A stretch of DNA of 64,000 nt. Source: Candidatus Hydrogenedens sp. Its GTDB lineage: Bacteria > Hydrogenedentota > Hydrogenedentia > Hydrogenedentales > Hydrogenedentaceae. The position numbers and the translations under genes were made by a program. The stretch is from the NCBI GenBank assembly GCA_035361075.1, contig DAOSBX010000001.1, forward strand, positions 62,001-126,000. The letters are read 5' to 3'. Each line of letters begins with the position of its first letter. The first letter of the stretch is position 1. This document shows positions 18,901 through 26,635 of the stretch, one piece after another. The notes under the pieces are model-generated. The model ran no database searches, was not told where the DNA came from, and saw only the letters and a program-made list of their open reading frames with translations.

Positions 18901-20424
18901 GGTACATCTCCGAGTGGTGATCCACCTGGATTTACAATAACTGGTAATATTCTGGATGTTACAGAGAATGCTTACTATCGTTGTAAAGTGTTTAATGGTG
19001 GTTCACCATTGGGTGTAGTTACCAATCCTGCATATCTCGAGATTCGTGACCCTGCTATTATGATACAGCCTACATCTAAGACAGTAAATCCAGGTCAGGC
19101 AGTACAGTTTATAGTTTCTGCAGGGGGTTCAGGTATTTTGACCTATACATGGTATTTCTTCCCTGCGGACATGGATGGTGAAACATTACCACCTACTCCT
19201 GAGGTATGCAATGAACCTGTCCCATGTGTTGAAAATATAGTAAGACAGGGTCAAGGACCTGCATATGCTTTCTATAACATATATGGACCTCCGATAGGTC
19301 AAGGTGCACAAGAAGAGAATGAAGGCTATTACTATGTCCGTGTAGATAATTCTATGGGTTTTGTCAATTCAGCAGTTGTGTATCTAAGAGTAAATGACAA
19401 ACCTACTATTATAGTGCACCCATCTAATGCTCAGGTAGATGAAGGTGGTGCCATAACTCTATCTGCCACGGCTTATAGTACTACTAATGTAACATATCAA
19501 TGGCGTAAAGGTGGTTTTAATTTGGTTAGCGATGGTGTACATATCTTCGGTGCCACAATGAACGCTTTGTCGGGTACCTCAACAAGTACACTACAGATTT
19601 TAGGTGCGCAAGTTGATGACGAGGGTTATTATGATGTTGTAATTACTAATACCGCTGGCTATGTAATTTCAAATCAAGCATACTTGATCGTCGGTGACCC
19701 ACTTGAAATTATAGAGGTTACGAATCCAGGTACGGTATATGTGAATACCGCTGAAGTAAGGTTGAGTGTAACTACACAAGGTGGAAAAGGTACTCGTACG
19801 TATCAATGGTATAAGAATGGAACTGCGCCAGAAAATGCACTTGGTTCACCTATTCAGAGTAATGCTGACCCATACACGGCTTATTGGGTCCTATATGATG
19901 TTACGCTTGCTGACCAGGGTGTGTATTATTGCAGTATAACTGATGCAAGAGGAACATTGTGGACAGAAGCGATGCCTTTAAATGTATACGAACATTTAAC
20001 TACTCCTGTGATCGCTGGGGATCCCGAAGTAGAAAAGAAGGTAGGAGAATCATATACATTTGAGGTAATTGTGAGTGGTGGTGTTCCGCCATTACATTAC
20101 TTATGGCAACATGATGATTTGATGAGTAAAACAGTTTATACTGTAGGAACGGATTCACCTATTTTGGAAATGAATGATTTACAGGTTACTGATTCGGGTG
20201 ATTATTATGTCATTATTACTGACAGTGGTCAGACATGGAACGAAGAAACGCAGCAATACGAGCCTGAGTCGAAAGTATCTAATCACATACGATTGACTGT
20301 ATCACCAGAGATACCAGCAGGCAATGTGTTTGGATATGTGCTACTGGTAGGTGTAATAGCCTTAACAGGTGGTTATATTTTAAGAAAATACCAACACAAG
20401 AGGATAGTACAGAGAAATATGTAA
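15994..20424 (+). CDS. Giant glycine-rich, multi-Ig-like surface protein with C-terminal membrane anchor
   Basis: The protein has 1476 residues and a strong AAAGGAGGAAGG before the ATG. A signal peptide ends near MNSEA. Residues 30-125 form the module shared with the 13624 protein (GVAVFNFKNVNISAGVTINV, RPLAIAAYRDMTV). Gly-rich stretches (about 127-385 and 450-489) end in TPGMVKLHGSIV. About seven Ig-like domains fill roughly 703-1440, each with a 'QWxx' Trp strand and a 'GxYxVxxxNxxG' end (QGWYRVRIRNSAG, EGYYDVVITNTAG). The C-terminus is a hydrophobic helix (FGYVLLVGVIALTGGYIL) and a basic tail KYQHKR, an architecture like exosortase or other C-terminal sorting signals but without LPXTG. It is extracellular, anchored at its C-terminus. 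A strong terminator follows. Confidence 0.85.
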   Translation: MKKYYLNNFILLLAVMYSLLFAMNSEAQTSSAYYVGDPNGPDLIAPSGGVITFNTDGLFMEGQNGVTPTLHYATNAGGVAVFNFKNVNISAGVTINVIGTRPLAIAAYRDMTVASSFNVNGSLAGRSGGGVGGSGGAGGAGRPGGSSAGQGGAGGPSRPGGPGTDSFWQQGQPGQGGVVGVNGSQGANGFAGQNGSAGSPGTYGFGSQGGPAGGSLGQGGTIGGSGGGYGMGSTAVGSAGSGGGTGFPHGGNGGNGTDANQSLPGTNGASGQQGENGKNGGDGYSGMFNVPVNTLDLFGGAGGAGGGGGGGGQGGGQGGGGGGGASGGSGGGGGAGEYLADRANGGDGGASGKGGDGGVGGIGGVGGSGGSGGNGGNGGGAIILSARGLLRVPSLMTVDVSCTPPTTGSPGTIAPSLGQPNGPQVGYPSTGRGFGVAGEPGQVIDLLLFTIEGGDGGKGGNGNLGGSGGNGTVGGNGGSGGNGGYATPGMVKLHGSIVIANNLVVTAGGARDSDPNNNGKLTVISNMNDDLLNQYQPNTTLSTPTLVRGSTTNPGIYGISTFTDENRFPNHYYKHPFIPQLLGGPNIEGTLQSPYWNESYVSVLAPIAVIPQGAAPGTPRVVMKRLNYGGGNNWSPFKEFDQIFVINESDQTFSGLFLKVDNETFTPPATPKKINNGTGELQPYQIWTTTVPYNSVVALLQLAQILQQPTDLAVWPGGYAKFSVVVQSSTAVEYQWFRNTDGTFREIIGATNNFYEILSVPEALQGWYRVRIRNSAGDVFSRDAFLNVLEAPIITQHPQDVNEYPNMLVSFNVETLKPTDPPPAPGIDPTIDYTIVSRGYQWQYAPQIEPPELPPETIPPDSAFVDLPGSEAREKTLVIPSVSEANQGWYRVKVMNDTGEAISNPAKLNVYDGVKILSHPSSISAPPHANVTFQCRVTGALPIWWQWQKATSESGPWSNVPGLSGSYPIGTSPSGDPPGFTITGNILDVTENAYYRCKVFNGGSPLGVVTNPAYLEIRDPAIMIQPTSKTVNPGQAVQFIVSAGGSGILTYTWYFFPADMDGETLPPTPEVCNEPVPCVENIVRQGQGPAYAFYNIYGPPIGQGAQEENEGYYYVRVDNSMGFVNSAVVYLRVNDKPTIIVHPSNAQVDEGGAITLSATAYSTTNVTYQWRKGGFNLVSDGVHIFGATMNALSGTSTSTLQILGAQVDDEGYYDVVITNTAGYVISNQAYLIVGDPLEIIEVTNPGTVYVNTAEVRLSVTTQGGKGTRTYQWYKNGTAPENALGSPIQSNADPYTAYWVLYDVTLADQGVYYCSITDARGTLWTEAMPLNVYEHLTTPVIAGDPEVEKKVGESYTFEVIVSGGVPPLHYLWQHDDLMSKTVYTVGTDSPILEMNDLQVTDSGDYYVIITDSGQTWNEETQQYEPESKVSNHIRLTVSPEIPAGNVFGYVLLVGVIALTGGYILRKYQHKRIVQRNM

Positions 20425-20456
20425 TATCTCTGTAAAATAATGTGGAGATTATGATA

Positions 20457-20495
20457 ATAGTGTCGGACTTAAAAGGTCCGACACTATTTGTTATT
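20457..20495 (+). terminator. Rho-independent terminator after the 1476-residue surface protein
   Basis: A perfect 12-bp stem (20457-20468 ATAGTGTCGGAC pairing with 20476-20487) with a 7-base loop (TTAAAAG) is followed by TTGTTATT. It lies 33 bases after the stop codon and separates this gene from the YidR-like gene. Confidence 0.85.
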
Positions 20496-20540
20496 AAAGT
20501 GTAATTATAATAAAAAGGTATTTTTTTTGGAGTTTCTATT

Positions 20541-21974
20541 ATGTTTAGAGGAATAAAATGTGTAGTATTTATATTATTTCTCGAAATATTATTTTTGGCA
20601 ATTGTATGTGAAAGTGAAGCAGTTAGAGAGAGTTCAGATGCCCAAATTCGACAATTGACTTTTTCGACAAAGAATCACGAATTAGACAATAATGACAACT
20701 TTTCTTTTGATGACAAATATTTGTGTTACGATACTCGTGGTACAATAGGTCCAGGCATTGAAAATTGTATCTCAATTGAGGTTGTTAATATTCAAACAGG
20801 TAAGGAATATGTAGTATATTCACCTGAAAAGGTCAGAATTGGTTCTAAACCGGCACCGGGAATTGGTGCAGTGTCTTTCCATCCGAAGGAATATCAATTA
20901 GTTTTTATTCACGGACCTGAGGTTACACATTTATATGGGGATATAGAAAATAAAGATATTTATGCAAAAAATAATCGAAGAGGTGCAATTGTGGATTTAG
21001 ATACTTATTTAATTAAACAGGGAAGAAACGTTATTGAGTGGGTAGATATGCGGGACACTTCATGTGGTAAACCTATTATTAAAGGGGCTCATAGAGGAGG
21101 TTCGCATCGTCATGAGTATTCAGCAAACGGCAAAAAATTAGGTTGCACTTATGATGATTATCTTTTACCTCAATATGGACGAACAATTGCATATTTTGAA
21201 CCTACAGATTTATTAAAGCCGAATGCTGATTATTATTTTGCTTTATTAGTCAATGTTGTTTTGCCAGAAGAAGCAAAAGATGGAGATATTATAAAGGCTT
21301 TAGGTGATTCTTGGGTCGATTCAGAAGGGAAAATGAGAGCGTTTATTGGGACAGTGAAAGAAGGGGATGAATATGTTGACTATCTGTGTATAGTAAATAT
21401 CCCTGACAGTGTTAACATTCAAACCGCTGATTCTGGAACCTGCACAACATATCTGAAATCACCAGAAGGGGTGGTTATTCATAAAATAACTAAGGTTTTT
21501 TCTTCTGGAATTGTTCGAGGTTCTCCTGATGGTAAACGAATAGCTTATTTAAATAAAGATAATGAAGGAAAAACGCAAATATTTATCTTAAATGTCCCAA
21601 ATATGAATGATACAAATGAGATAGAAATGAAGCCTATTCAGGCGAGTTTTTTAAGCGAGGGAGTTGAGGATAATATTCGTTGGCATCCATCTGGAAAAAC
21701 CATTTTTTCAATTAGTGATGGTAGCATAGTTGCAATATGTGTCGAAGAAGGAGACCATTTTGCAGAGTCAGTTTTTTTAACATCAAAATATTATGTTAAT
21801 AAGCCTTATGCCATCGTAGTTTCAAGGAAAGGGGATTTAATAGCGTTTAATCGAGTAGTTCCTACTTGTGATGAGTATGGTAACAGACACGTAACTTTTG
21901 ATGGAAAGGACTTTTCTCAGATTTTTATTATAAACTATAATGATGAGGATAATGACGGATTGCCCGACAGTTAA
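20541..21974 (+). CDS. DUF3748 (YidR-like) secreted beta-propeller protein
   Basis: The protein has 477 residues. An N-terminal signal peptide (ending near CESEA) leads to a TolB/WD40-like propeller. Several stretches match the E. coli YidR/DUF3748 pattern: QLTFSTKNHELDNNDNFSFD at the start, FHPKEYQLVFIHGPE, NRRGAIVDLD, GAHRGGSHRHEYSANGKKLG, CTYDDY, GDSWVDSEGKMRAFIGT and IRWHPSGKTI. The family is widespread but its biochemical role is not known; the conserved His-rich RGGSHRHE segment could bind a metal or ligand (inference). It may also belong functionally to the surface-protein island. The C-terminus DEDNDGLPDS resembles a calcium-binding thrombospondin-3-type turn and is not part of E. coli YidR as I recall it. 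Confidence 0.82.
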   Translation: MFRGIKCVVFILFLEILFLAIVCESEAVRESSDAQIRQLTFSTKNHELDNNDNFSFDDKYLCYDTRGTIGPGIENCISIEVVNIQTGKEYVVYSPEKVRIGSKPAPGIGAVSFHPKEYQLVFIHGPEVTHLYGDIENKDIYAKNNRRGAIVDLDTYLIKQGRNVIEWVDMRDTSCGKPIIKGAHRGGSHRHEYSANGKKLGCTYDDYLLPQYGRTIAYFEPTDLLKPNADYYFALLVNVVLPEEAKDGDIIKALGDSWVDSEGKMRAFIGTVKEGDEYVDYLCIVNIPDSVNIQTADSGTCTTYLKSPEGVVIHKITKVFSSGIVRGSPDGKRIAYLNKDNEGKTQIFILNVPNMNDTNEIEMKPIQASFLSEGVEDNIRWHPSGKTIFSISDGSIVAICVEEGDHFAESVFLTSKYYVNKPYAIVVSRKGDLIAFNRVVPTCDEYGNRHVTFDGKDFSQIFIINYNDEDNDGLPDS

Positions 21975-22029
21975 TCATGATTATCGGATTGATAGATAAA
22001 TGTTTTATGTAATTATAATATGAGTTGAC

Positions 22030-22779
22030 TTACGAATTAATGATTTGATTAATAATATATCCTCCTGCTGTTAGACCAATAATTCCTGGAAGGTATGAAA
22101 TACTTCCGATATTTTTTTTATTTCCTTTGAACATGTATAAATTACTCTCAGGCGAAATTTCCGATTTAATAGGTGGTTCTTTGGAAAAGACACATGGTAT
22201 ACCCTTTGTAATGTTTCTTTTCCTTAATTCTGTCCTGATTATTTTGGCTAATGGGCATGTATGGGTTTTTGAGATATCTGCAATTGTAATGGCTGATGGG
22301 TTTATTTTCCAACCTGCTCCCATACATGAAATTGTTTTGATATTGTTTTTATAAAGCGATTCTAAGAGATGAACCTTACTTTCAATTGTATCGATAGCAT
22401 CTATGGCATATTGAATATTATTTTTTAGAATTGAAGGGATTGTTTCTTTAGTGATGAATATTGTGAATTTATGCAGATGCACCTCAGGATTGATGGTATA
22501 TATCCGTTCCTCAGCAACATCGGTTTTATATTTATCTATTGTTTGATATGTTGCAAGAAGTTGTCTGTTAATATTTGATATTTCAACGCGGTCAAAGTCA
22601 ATAATAGTGATTGTTCCAACTCCTGCACGGACAATGGCTTCTAACGCATAAGAGCCAACTCCACCTAAACCGAAAACAGCAACGTGAGCATTTTTCAGTT
22701 TATTTTGTTTTTCTTCACCAATTAACTGAACGTTTTTTTCAAAAATAGATTTGTAAATATTTTTTCGAATTTGACTCAT
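22030..22779 (-). CDS. tcdA: tRNA threonylcarbamoyladenosine dehydratase
   Basis: An E1-like ATP-dependent enzyme that cyclises the t6A37 modification of ANN-decoding tRNAs to ct6A. VAVFGLGGVGSYALEAIVRA binds ATP, IIDFDRVEISNINRQ follows, and SCMGAGWKINPS and DISKTHTCPL distinguish the TcdA/CsdL branch from ThiF and MoeB. VFSKEPP near the C-terminus is also typical. The frame stays open to 22851, but the ATG at 22779 (MSQIRKNIYKSIFEKNVQLI) puts the ATP motif about 30 residues from the start, as in E. coli TcdA; neither start has a clear binding site. It is divergent from sodA. It is one of two E1-like genes in the window. Confidence 0.85.
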   Translation of the reverse strand: MSQIRKNIYKSIFEKNVQLIGEEKQNKLKNAHVAVFGLGGVGSYALEAIVRAGVGTITIIDFDRVEISNINRQLLATYQTIDKYKTDVAEERIYTINPEVHLHKFTIFITKETIPSILKNNIQYAIDAIDTIESKVHLLESLYKNNIKTISCMGAGWKINPSAITIADISKTHTCPLAKIIRTELRKRNITKGIPCVFSKEPPIKSEISPESNLYMFKGNKKNIGSISYLPGIIGLTAGGYIINQIINS

Positions 22780-22882
22780 AATTTTAGGAATAAAGAGCAA
22801 GACATTTTCGTTTTTTTGTTTGAAAGTTTTTAACAAATAGTAGTTTAACATGAAACTATATCTATATGAAAGGAGATTAGAT

Positions 22883-23497
22883 ATGTCATACCAATTACCT
22901 TCATTACCTTATTCTTATGATGCGTTAGAGCCACATATTGACACACGTACGATGGAGATTCATCACCAGAAACACCACACCGCTTATATTGATAATGTAA
23001 ATAAAGCCCTTGAATCATTGCCACAGTTTTCGGGTATAGCGGTGGAGGTATTGTTATCGAAGATTAATGAAGTCCCAGAAGATAAACGACAAATTGTAAT
23101 TAATCACGGAGGTGGGCACGCTAATCATTCGCTATTCTGGGAAATTATGTCGCCAAAAGGTGGGGGTGAACCTAAAGGGGATTTGTTAAAAGCAATAGAA
23201 AGAAATTTTGGTAGCTATGGGTCGTTTAAGGAGTTATTTGAAAATGCAGGGAAAACAAGATTTGGAAGTGGTTGGGCATGGTTGGTTGTGGACCAGAACA
23301 AAGAGTTGAAGGTATATAGCACAGCAAACCAAGACTCACCTATTTTACAGGGACATATTCCTATTTTAGGGTTAGATGTATGGGAACATGCATACTATTT
23401 GAAGTATCAGAATCGCAGGCCTGAATATATAACGGCGTTTTGGAATGTCGTTTATTGGGATAAAGTTCATGAACTCTGGAAGGAAGCGGAAAAGTAA
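22883..23497 (+). CDS. sodA: Superoxide dismutase, Mn type
   Basis: A 204-residue enzyme very close in pattern to E. coli MnSOD. The N-terminus SYQLPSLPYSYDALEPHID is nearly the same as in SodA. The metal ligands are His27 (MEIHHQKHH), the His in NHSLFW, and Asp and His in GLDVWEHAYYLKYQ. STANQDSP and GGGHANHSLFW favour manganese over iron, although cambialism cannot be excluded. The ATG at 22883 has AAGGAG at good spacing; the open frame from 22850 has no binding site. No signal peptide, so cytoplasmic. A hairpin terminator follows. Confidence 0.95.
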   Translation: MSYQLPSLPYSYDALEPHIDTRTMEIHHQKHHTAYIDNVNKALESLPQFSGIAVEVLLSKINEVPEDKRQIVINHGGGHANHSLFWEIMSPKGGGEPKGDLLKAIERNFGSYGSFKELFENAGKTRFGSGWAWLVVDQNKELKVYSTANQDSPILQGHIPILGLDVWEHAYYLKYQNRRPEYITAFWNVVYWDKVHELWKEAEK

Positions 23498-23521
23498 GGC
23501 TACATTATTTAAAAATGGATT

Positions 23522-23555
23522 AAAGGCACATAAGTGAATCTTATGTGCCTTTCCT
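23522..23555. terminator. Bidirectional terminator between sodA and the esterase gene
   Basis: A perfect 13-bp stem (23522-23534 AAAGGCACATAAG with 23540-23552) has a 5-base loop. Its right arm covers the stop codon and last codons of the minus-strand esterase gene. Oligo-T follows on the plus side (TTTCC) and AATCCATTTTT on the minus side, so it can serve both convergent genes. Confidence 0.8.
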
Positions 23556-24413
23556 ATTTATAAATTGATAAATAAAGTCTTTTATTTTTTCTCCCACTAT
23601 CTCTTTATCATAATCCCAAAAAATGACATGGTCTGAATTTTCAAGCCATAGTATATCTTTATTTTCGGAGGCCATTTTTTCAAAAGCATTTTTTGCACAT
23701 TCAGGGCTTGCAACACTATCTTTTTTAGAATGAATTAAAAGTACTGGACACGTAATTTGTTCTAAAATAGATTCCTTTTTTGCCCTTTCGGCTATCTTCA
23801 TGGCGACCAAGCCTGCTTTTGTAGGTATCCAATGATACGAAATAATTTGATTTGCCACTTCTTTTTTTAAGATAGGTTGATTTTCAGGAGGTGTATATAC
23901 AAATCGAATGAATGGTGAGAGTAATTGTATCCATTTTTCAGGAGGGAAAATTAGACGTGGATTGAAAGTAATTCCATAATAAGGAGCGGCAAGGATAAGT
24001 CCGTCAAAAGGAATTTTTACATAAGCAAGGGTCGCTAATGCACCACCCATAGAATGACCGATCACAAGGACAGTTTTATAATGCTTTTTTAAGTTTATGA
24101 TTTCGTCAACAACAGCGTCTAACAGTAAATCAGCAGATATTTTTTCGAAATCAAGGGGACTTGTTCCGTGTCCTGGCAAGAGAATTACTTTTATGAATAT
24201 ACCTAAATTAGCCAAATTATATGGAAGTTTTTCAAAATCTGTTGGACAGCCAGAGAAACCATGGACCATGAGTAGTGCAATATCTGAATCCTTATCGCCT
24301 AACTCGAGTGGTTCGGCTCCTTTTAGGATTTTTGTGGAAGGATTGCGTTCCTGTTGTTCGTCATATTGTTTTATTTTGTTTGATAAAAAGAAGGCGATAT
24401 CGAATTTAGGCAT
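23541..24413 (-). CDS. Alpha/beta hydrolase, carboxylesterase/monoacylglycerol lipase-like
   Basis: The protein has 290 residues. The oxyanion element is MVHGFSGCPTDF, the nucleophile elbow GHSMGG has Ser121, the acid is Asp232 (LIHSKKDSVAS) and the base His262 (NSDHVIFWD). This is the Est30/YvaK-like carboxylesterase pattern, acting on short to medium chain esters or monoacylglycerols. No signal peptide. It lies 15 bases downstream of a TetR-type gene on the same strand, so the regulator probably controls it. The substrate cannot be deduced. Confidence 0.88.
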   Translation of the reverse strand: MPKFDIAFFLSNKIKQYDEQQERNPSTKILKGAEPLELGDKDSDIALLMVHGFSGCPTDFEKLPYNLANLGIFIKVILLPGHGTSPLDFEKISADLLLDAVVDEIINLKKHYKTVLVIGHSMGGALATLAYVKIPFDGLILAAPYYGITFNPRLIFPPEKWIQLLSPFIRFVYTPPENQPILKKEVANQIISYHWIPTKAGLVAMKIAERAKKESILEQITCPVLLIHSKKDSVASPECAKNAFEKMASENKDILWLENSDHVIFWDYDKEIVGEKIKDFIYQFINRKGT

Positions 24414-24428
24414 TGATTCATTTCCTAC

Positions 24429-25073
24429 TTATACATAAACAAAAGGGCTGACTAATGAGAATGGAGGATTGAGCTTATAGCATGCTCCATAGAAAAATAA
24501 ATCGACCAAGCCCTCAGCAAGTTCTGGTGTGAGTCGAAGTTCAGGACGGTCTGATTTAGCCATAACATGCATATCCATAATCCCAAGGAAGGCTAAAGTC
24601 AAGGCTCGAGCGTCTCCACCCGACAATTCTGCTTTATCTAAACCTTCTTTCATTATAGATTCAATTATTTTAAATCTTTGTTTTCCTATTTCACTACCTC
24701 GTATGGGTGGAGCAGAACGGATGGGTGCAAAATATACATGTAAAATAAGCCTAACAGACTGCGGGTCTTCTTCTGCCATTTCGAAAGTGGTTCGTATGAT
24801 ACCTTTAAGTTTACCTATAGTATCGGAGTAGTTTTGTTTGATATATAGCATTTTTTCAGTTAGTTGTTTGAATCTTGATTCTACCAGTTTGCGAAATAAG
24901 TCCTCTTTATTTTGGAAGTAATAATAAAGCACAGGACGAGTAACACCTGCCTCTTCAATAATTTCTCTAATACTGGTTCCCTCGTACCCTTTTTCAGAGA
25001 AAAGGCGAAGAGCACTTTTTAACAAACGTTCTTCAGTGGATTCAATTTGTTCATTTGATTGTTCAATGACCAT
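24429..25073 (-). CDS. TetR/AcrR family transcriptional regulator
   Basis: The protein has 214 residues. The N-terminal helix-turn-helix (about 15-62) is canonical: LLKSALRLFSEKGYEGTSIR then VTRPVLYYYFQNKEDLFRKL. The C-terminal ligand-binding part is helical and unassigned. It is first in a two-gene unit with the esterase, so an ester or fatty-acid-related ligand is a reasonable guess. Two inverted repeats in its promoter suggest autoregulation. Confidence 0.92.
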   Translation of the reverse strand: MVIEQSNEQIESTEERLLKSALRLFSEKGYEGTSIREIIEEAGVTRPVLYYYFQNKEDLFRKLVESRFKQLTEKMLYIKQNYSDTIGKLKGIIRTTFEMAEEDPQSVRLILHVYFAPIRSAPPIRGSEIGKQRFKIIESIMKEGLDKAELSGGDARALTLAFLGIMDMHVMAKSDRPELRLTPELAEGLVDLFFYGACYKLNPPFSLVSPFVYV

Positions 25074-25098
25074 TTTTTACCCTTTACTTTAATTTAAT

Positions 25099-25129
25099 TA
25101 ACGTTCGTTATATAGTTAGTCTTAACTAT
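25099..25129. promoter_or_regulatory. Candidate TetR operator(s) upstream of the tetR-esterase unit
   Basis: Two inverted repeats lie 26-56 bases before the tetR start: TAACG-TT-CGTTA at 25099-25110 and ATAGTTA-GTCT-TAACTAT at 25112-25129 (7-bp arms). The AACG-N2-CGTT type is common among TetR operators. The location fits repression of the regulator and the esterase together. Confidence 0.5.
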
Positions 25130-25187
25130 TATACCATTTTTTATAGTATTTTCGAATTTTTTAATAAGTTTTGTATGTGTCTTTTTT

Positions 25188-25805
25188 TTACGGATATAGA
25201 AACTTTTTATTCCATAACGTTTTGTTATTAATGTCTCTTTCAAATAGGACACGTTCATGGAGACGGTAAGGTTTTTTTAGCCAGAATTCGATTTCATTTG
25301 GGATAAGTCTATATCCTCCCCAGAATGGGGGACGTGGAACCTTTGAAACGCCGAATTTTGTGAGGTAATAAACAACGTTTTTTTCTAATTCAAAACGGCT
25401 ATTTAATACTTGAGATTGTTTTGAAGCCCATGCCCCTATTTGAGAAATGCGGTCTCTTGTTTCGAAATACTGGTCGGCAATAAGGTCTTCTACTTTTTGT
25501 ATATTGCCACGAATTCGGACTTGTTTGTTGATTTTATACCAATAAAAACATAAAGCGGCTTTGGGATTATCATCTAATTGCTGTCCTTTTTTGCTGGAAA
25601 AATTTGTATAAAATATAAAACCATTTTCATCCCATTGTTTAACGAGTACCATTCGAACATCTGGGACGCCGTCTTTTGTGGCTGTGGCTAATGCAGAAGA
25701 AACCGCATGCTCGTAGTCGAGTTGTTTTTTTGCTTCTTCATACCAATCTCTAAAAATAAGAAACGGATTATCTACATTTGGAATCATAAATGTTTTTGGT
25801 ATCAT
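25188..25805 (-). CDS. pdxH: Pyridoxamine/pyridoxine 5'-phosphate oxidase
   Basis: A 205-residue FMN enzyme that makes pyridoxal 5'-phosphate from pyridoxamine or pyridoxine phosphate with oxygen. Typical features are NPFLIFRDWYEEAKK, the FMN segment RMVLVKQWDENGFIFYTNF, SSKKGQQLDDNP, the run IGAWASKQSQ, and the C-terminal signature WGGYRLIPNEIEFW with RLHERVLFER ending in a YP terminus. Its ATG overlaps the stop of the isomerase gene by one base (TAATG), a translational-coupling arrangement; an internal ATG six codons on is possible. Confidence 0.93.
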   Translation of the reverse strand: MIPKTFMIPNVDNPFLIFRDWYEEAKKQLDYEHAVSSALATATKDGVPDVRMVLVKQWDENGFIFYTNFSSKKGQQLDDNPKAALCFYWYKINKQVRIRGNIQKVEDLIADQYFETRDRISQIGAWASKQSQVLNSRFELEKNVVYYLTKFGVSKVPRPPFWGGYRLIPNEIEFWLKKPYRLHERVLFERDINNKTLWNKKFLYP

Positions 25806-26635
25806 TACGTATCAAGAAATTTTTTTAAGTAATTTATACTTTCTGTTGCTATTTTTTCTGGGCCTAAATCAAACTTAAAGACTTCTACTGAGATATATCC
25901 TGAGTAATTTATGTCTTTTAATGCTTTTATGATAGGTCCGAAATCAACCTTACCCATGCCTGGTCCTAATAGGTTTTCATCGTTGGCATGGTAATGCTTG
26001 AGGTATTTTGCACATTTTCTAATAATAGTTTCACGTGGTTCTTGAAGGAACGTCATTGCTTTTGTGTCTAAAATGAGTTGAAATTTTGGATGGTCGATTG
26101 CCTCAATAAGTTCGATAGTTTCTTCGATGGTATGGCAAAAATTTGTTTCCCAATGTGTTAATTGTTCTATACAAAGTGTTACATCTCTTTCTTCACAGAT
26201 AGGCATGGCTTGGGAGAAAACCTCACATGCATATTCAAATGCTTGATTGTAGGAAATATTACGTTGAACATTTCGTTGTTTTGGAGACCCAAATACAATA
26301 ATTTTTCCTCCTATATCTGCGCAGAAATGTACCAATTCTTTTAAGTAATGTGCGGTAAAGTTTCTTATTTCTGGGTCAGGATGTGTTAAGTAAACATTTT
26401 CAGGACCAACGAAGACCCAATGAATCCCTGCAACTTCTAATCCAATTTGTTCTGATAGTTGTTTTATTTCTTTACGTGTTTCTAACGGTATATCAGTTAC
26501 ATATTGAGATATTGTAAATGGGGCAATTTCAATACCGTCATACCCCAATTCTTTTACATATTTCATTGTTCGTTTAATGTTGTTCCAATCTTTAAATATT
26601 TCGTTGCAGATACCGAGTTTAATTTGTTTTGTCAT
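25805..26635 (-). CDS. Sugar phosphate isomerase/epimerase (xylose isomerase-like TIM barrel)
   Basis: A 276-residue protein of the AP-endonuclease family 2 fold. YDGIEIAPF, VAGIHWVF, VTLCIEQLTHWETNF, FQLILDTKAM, YHANDEN and GYISVEVF carry the His, Glu and Asp residues that bind the metal in D-tagatose/psicose 3-epimerase and hydroxypyruvate isomerase-like enzymes. The exact substrate is not clear. Its start overlaps the end of the diguanylate cyclase gene by 17 bases and its stop touches pdxH, so the three are co-transcribed. Confidence 0.85.
   Translation of the reverse strand: MTKQIKLGICNEIFKDWNNIKRTMKYVKELGYDGIEIAPFTISQYVTDIPLETRKEIKQLSEQIGLEVAGIHWVFVGPENVYLTHPDPEIRNFTAHYLKELVHFCADIGGKIIVFGSPKQRNVQRNISYNQAFEYACEVFSQAMPICEERDVTLCIEQLTHWETNFCHTIEETIELIEAIDHPKFQLILDTKAMTFLQEPRETIIRKCAKYLKHYHANDENLLGPGMGKVDFGPIIKALKDINYSGYISVEVFKFDLGPEKIATESINYLKKFLDT

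Noticed and set aside
19980..20424. LPXTG-type sortase signal at the end of the 1476-residue protein
   Set aside because: A hydrophobic helix and basic tail are present, but no LPXTG-like motif precedes them; it is described only as a C-terminal anchor.
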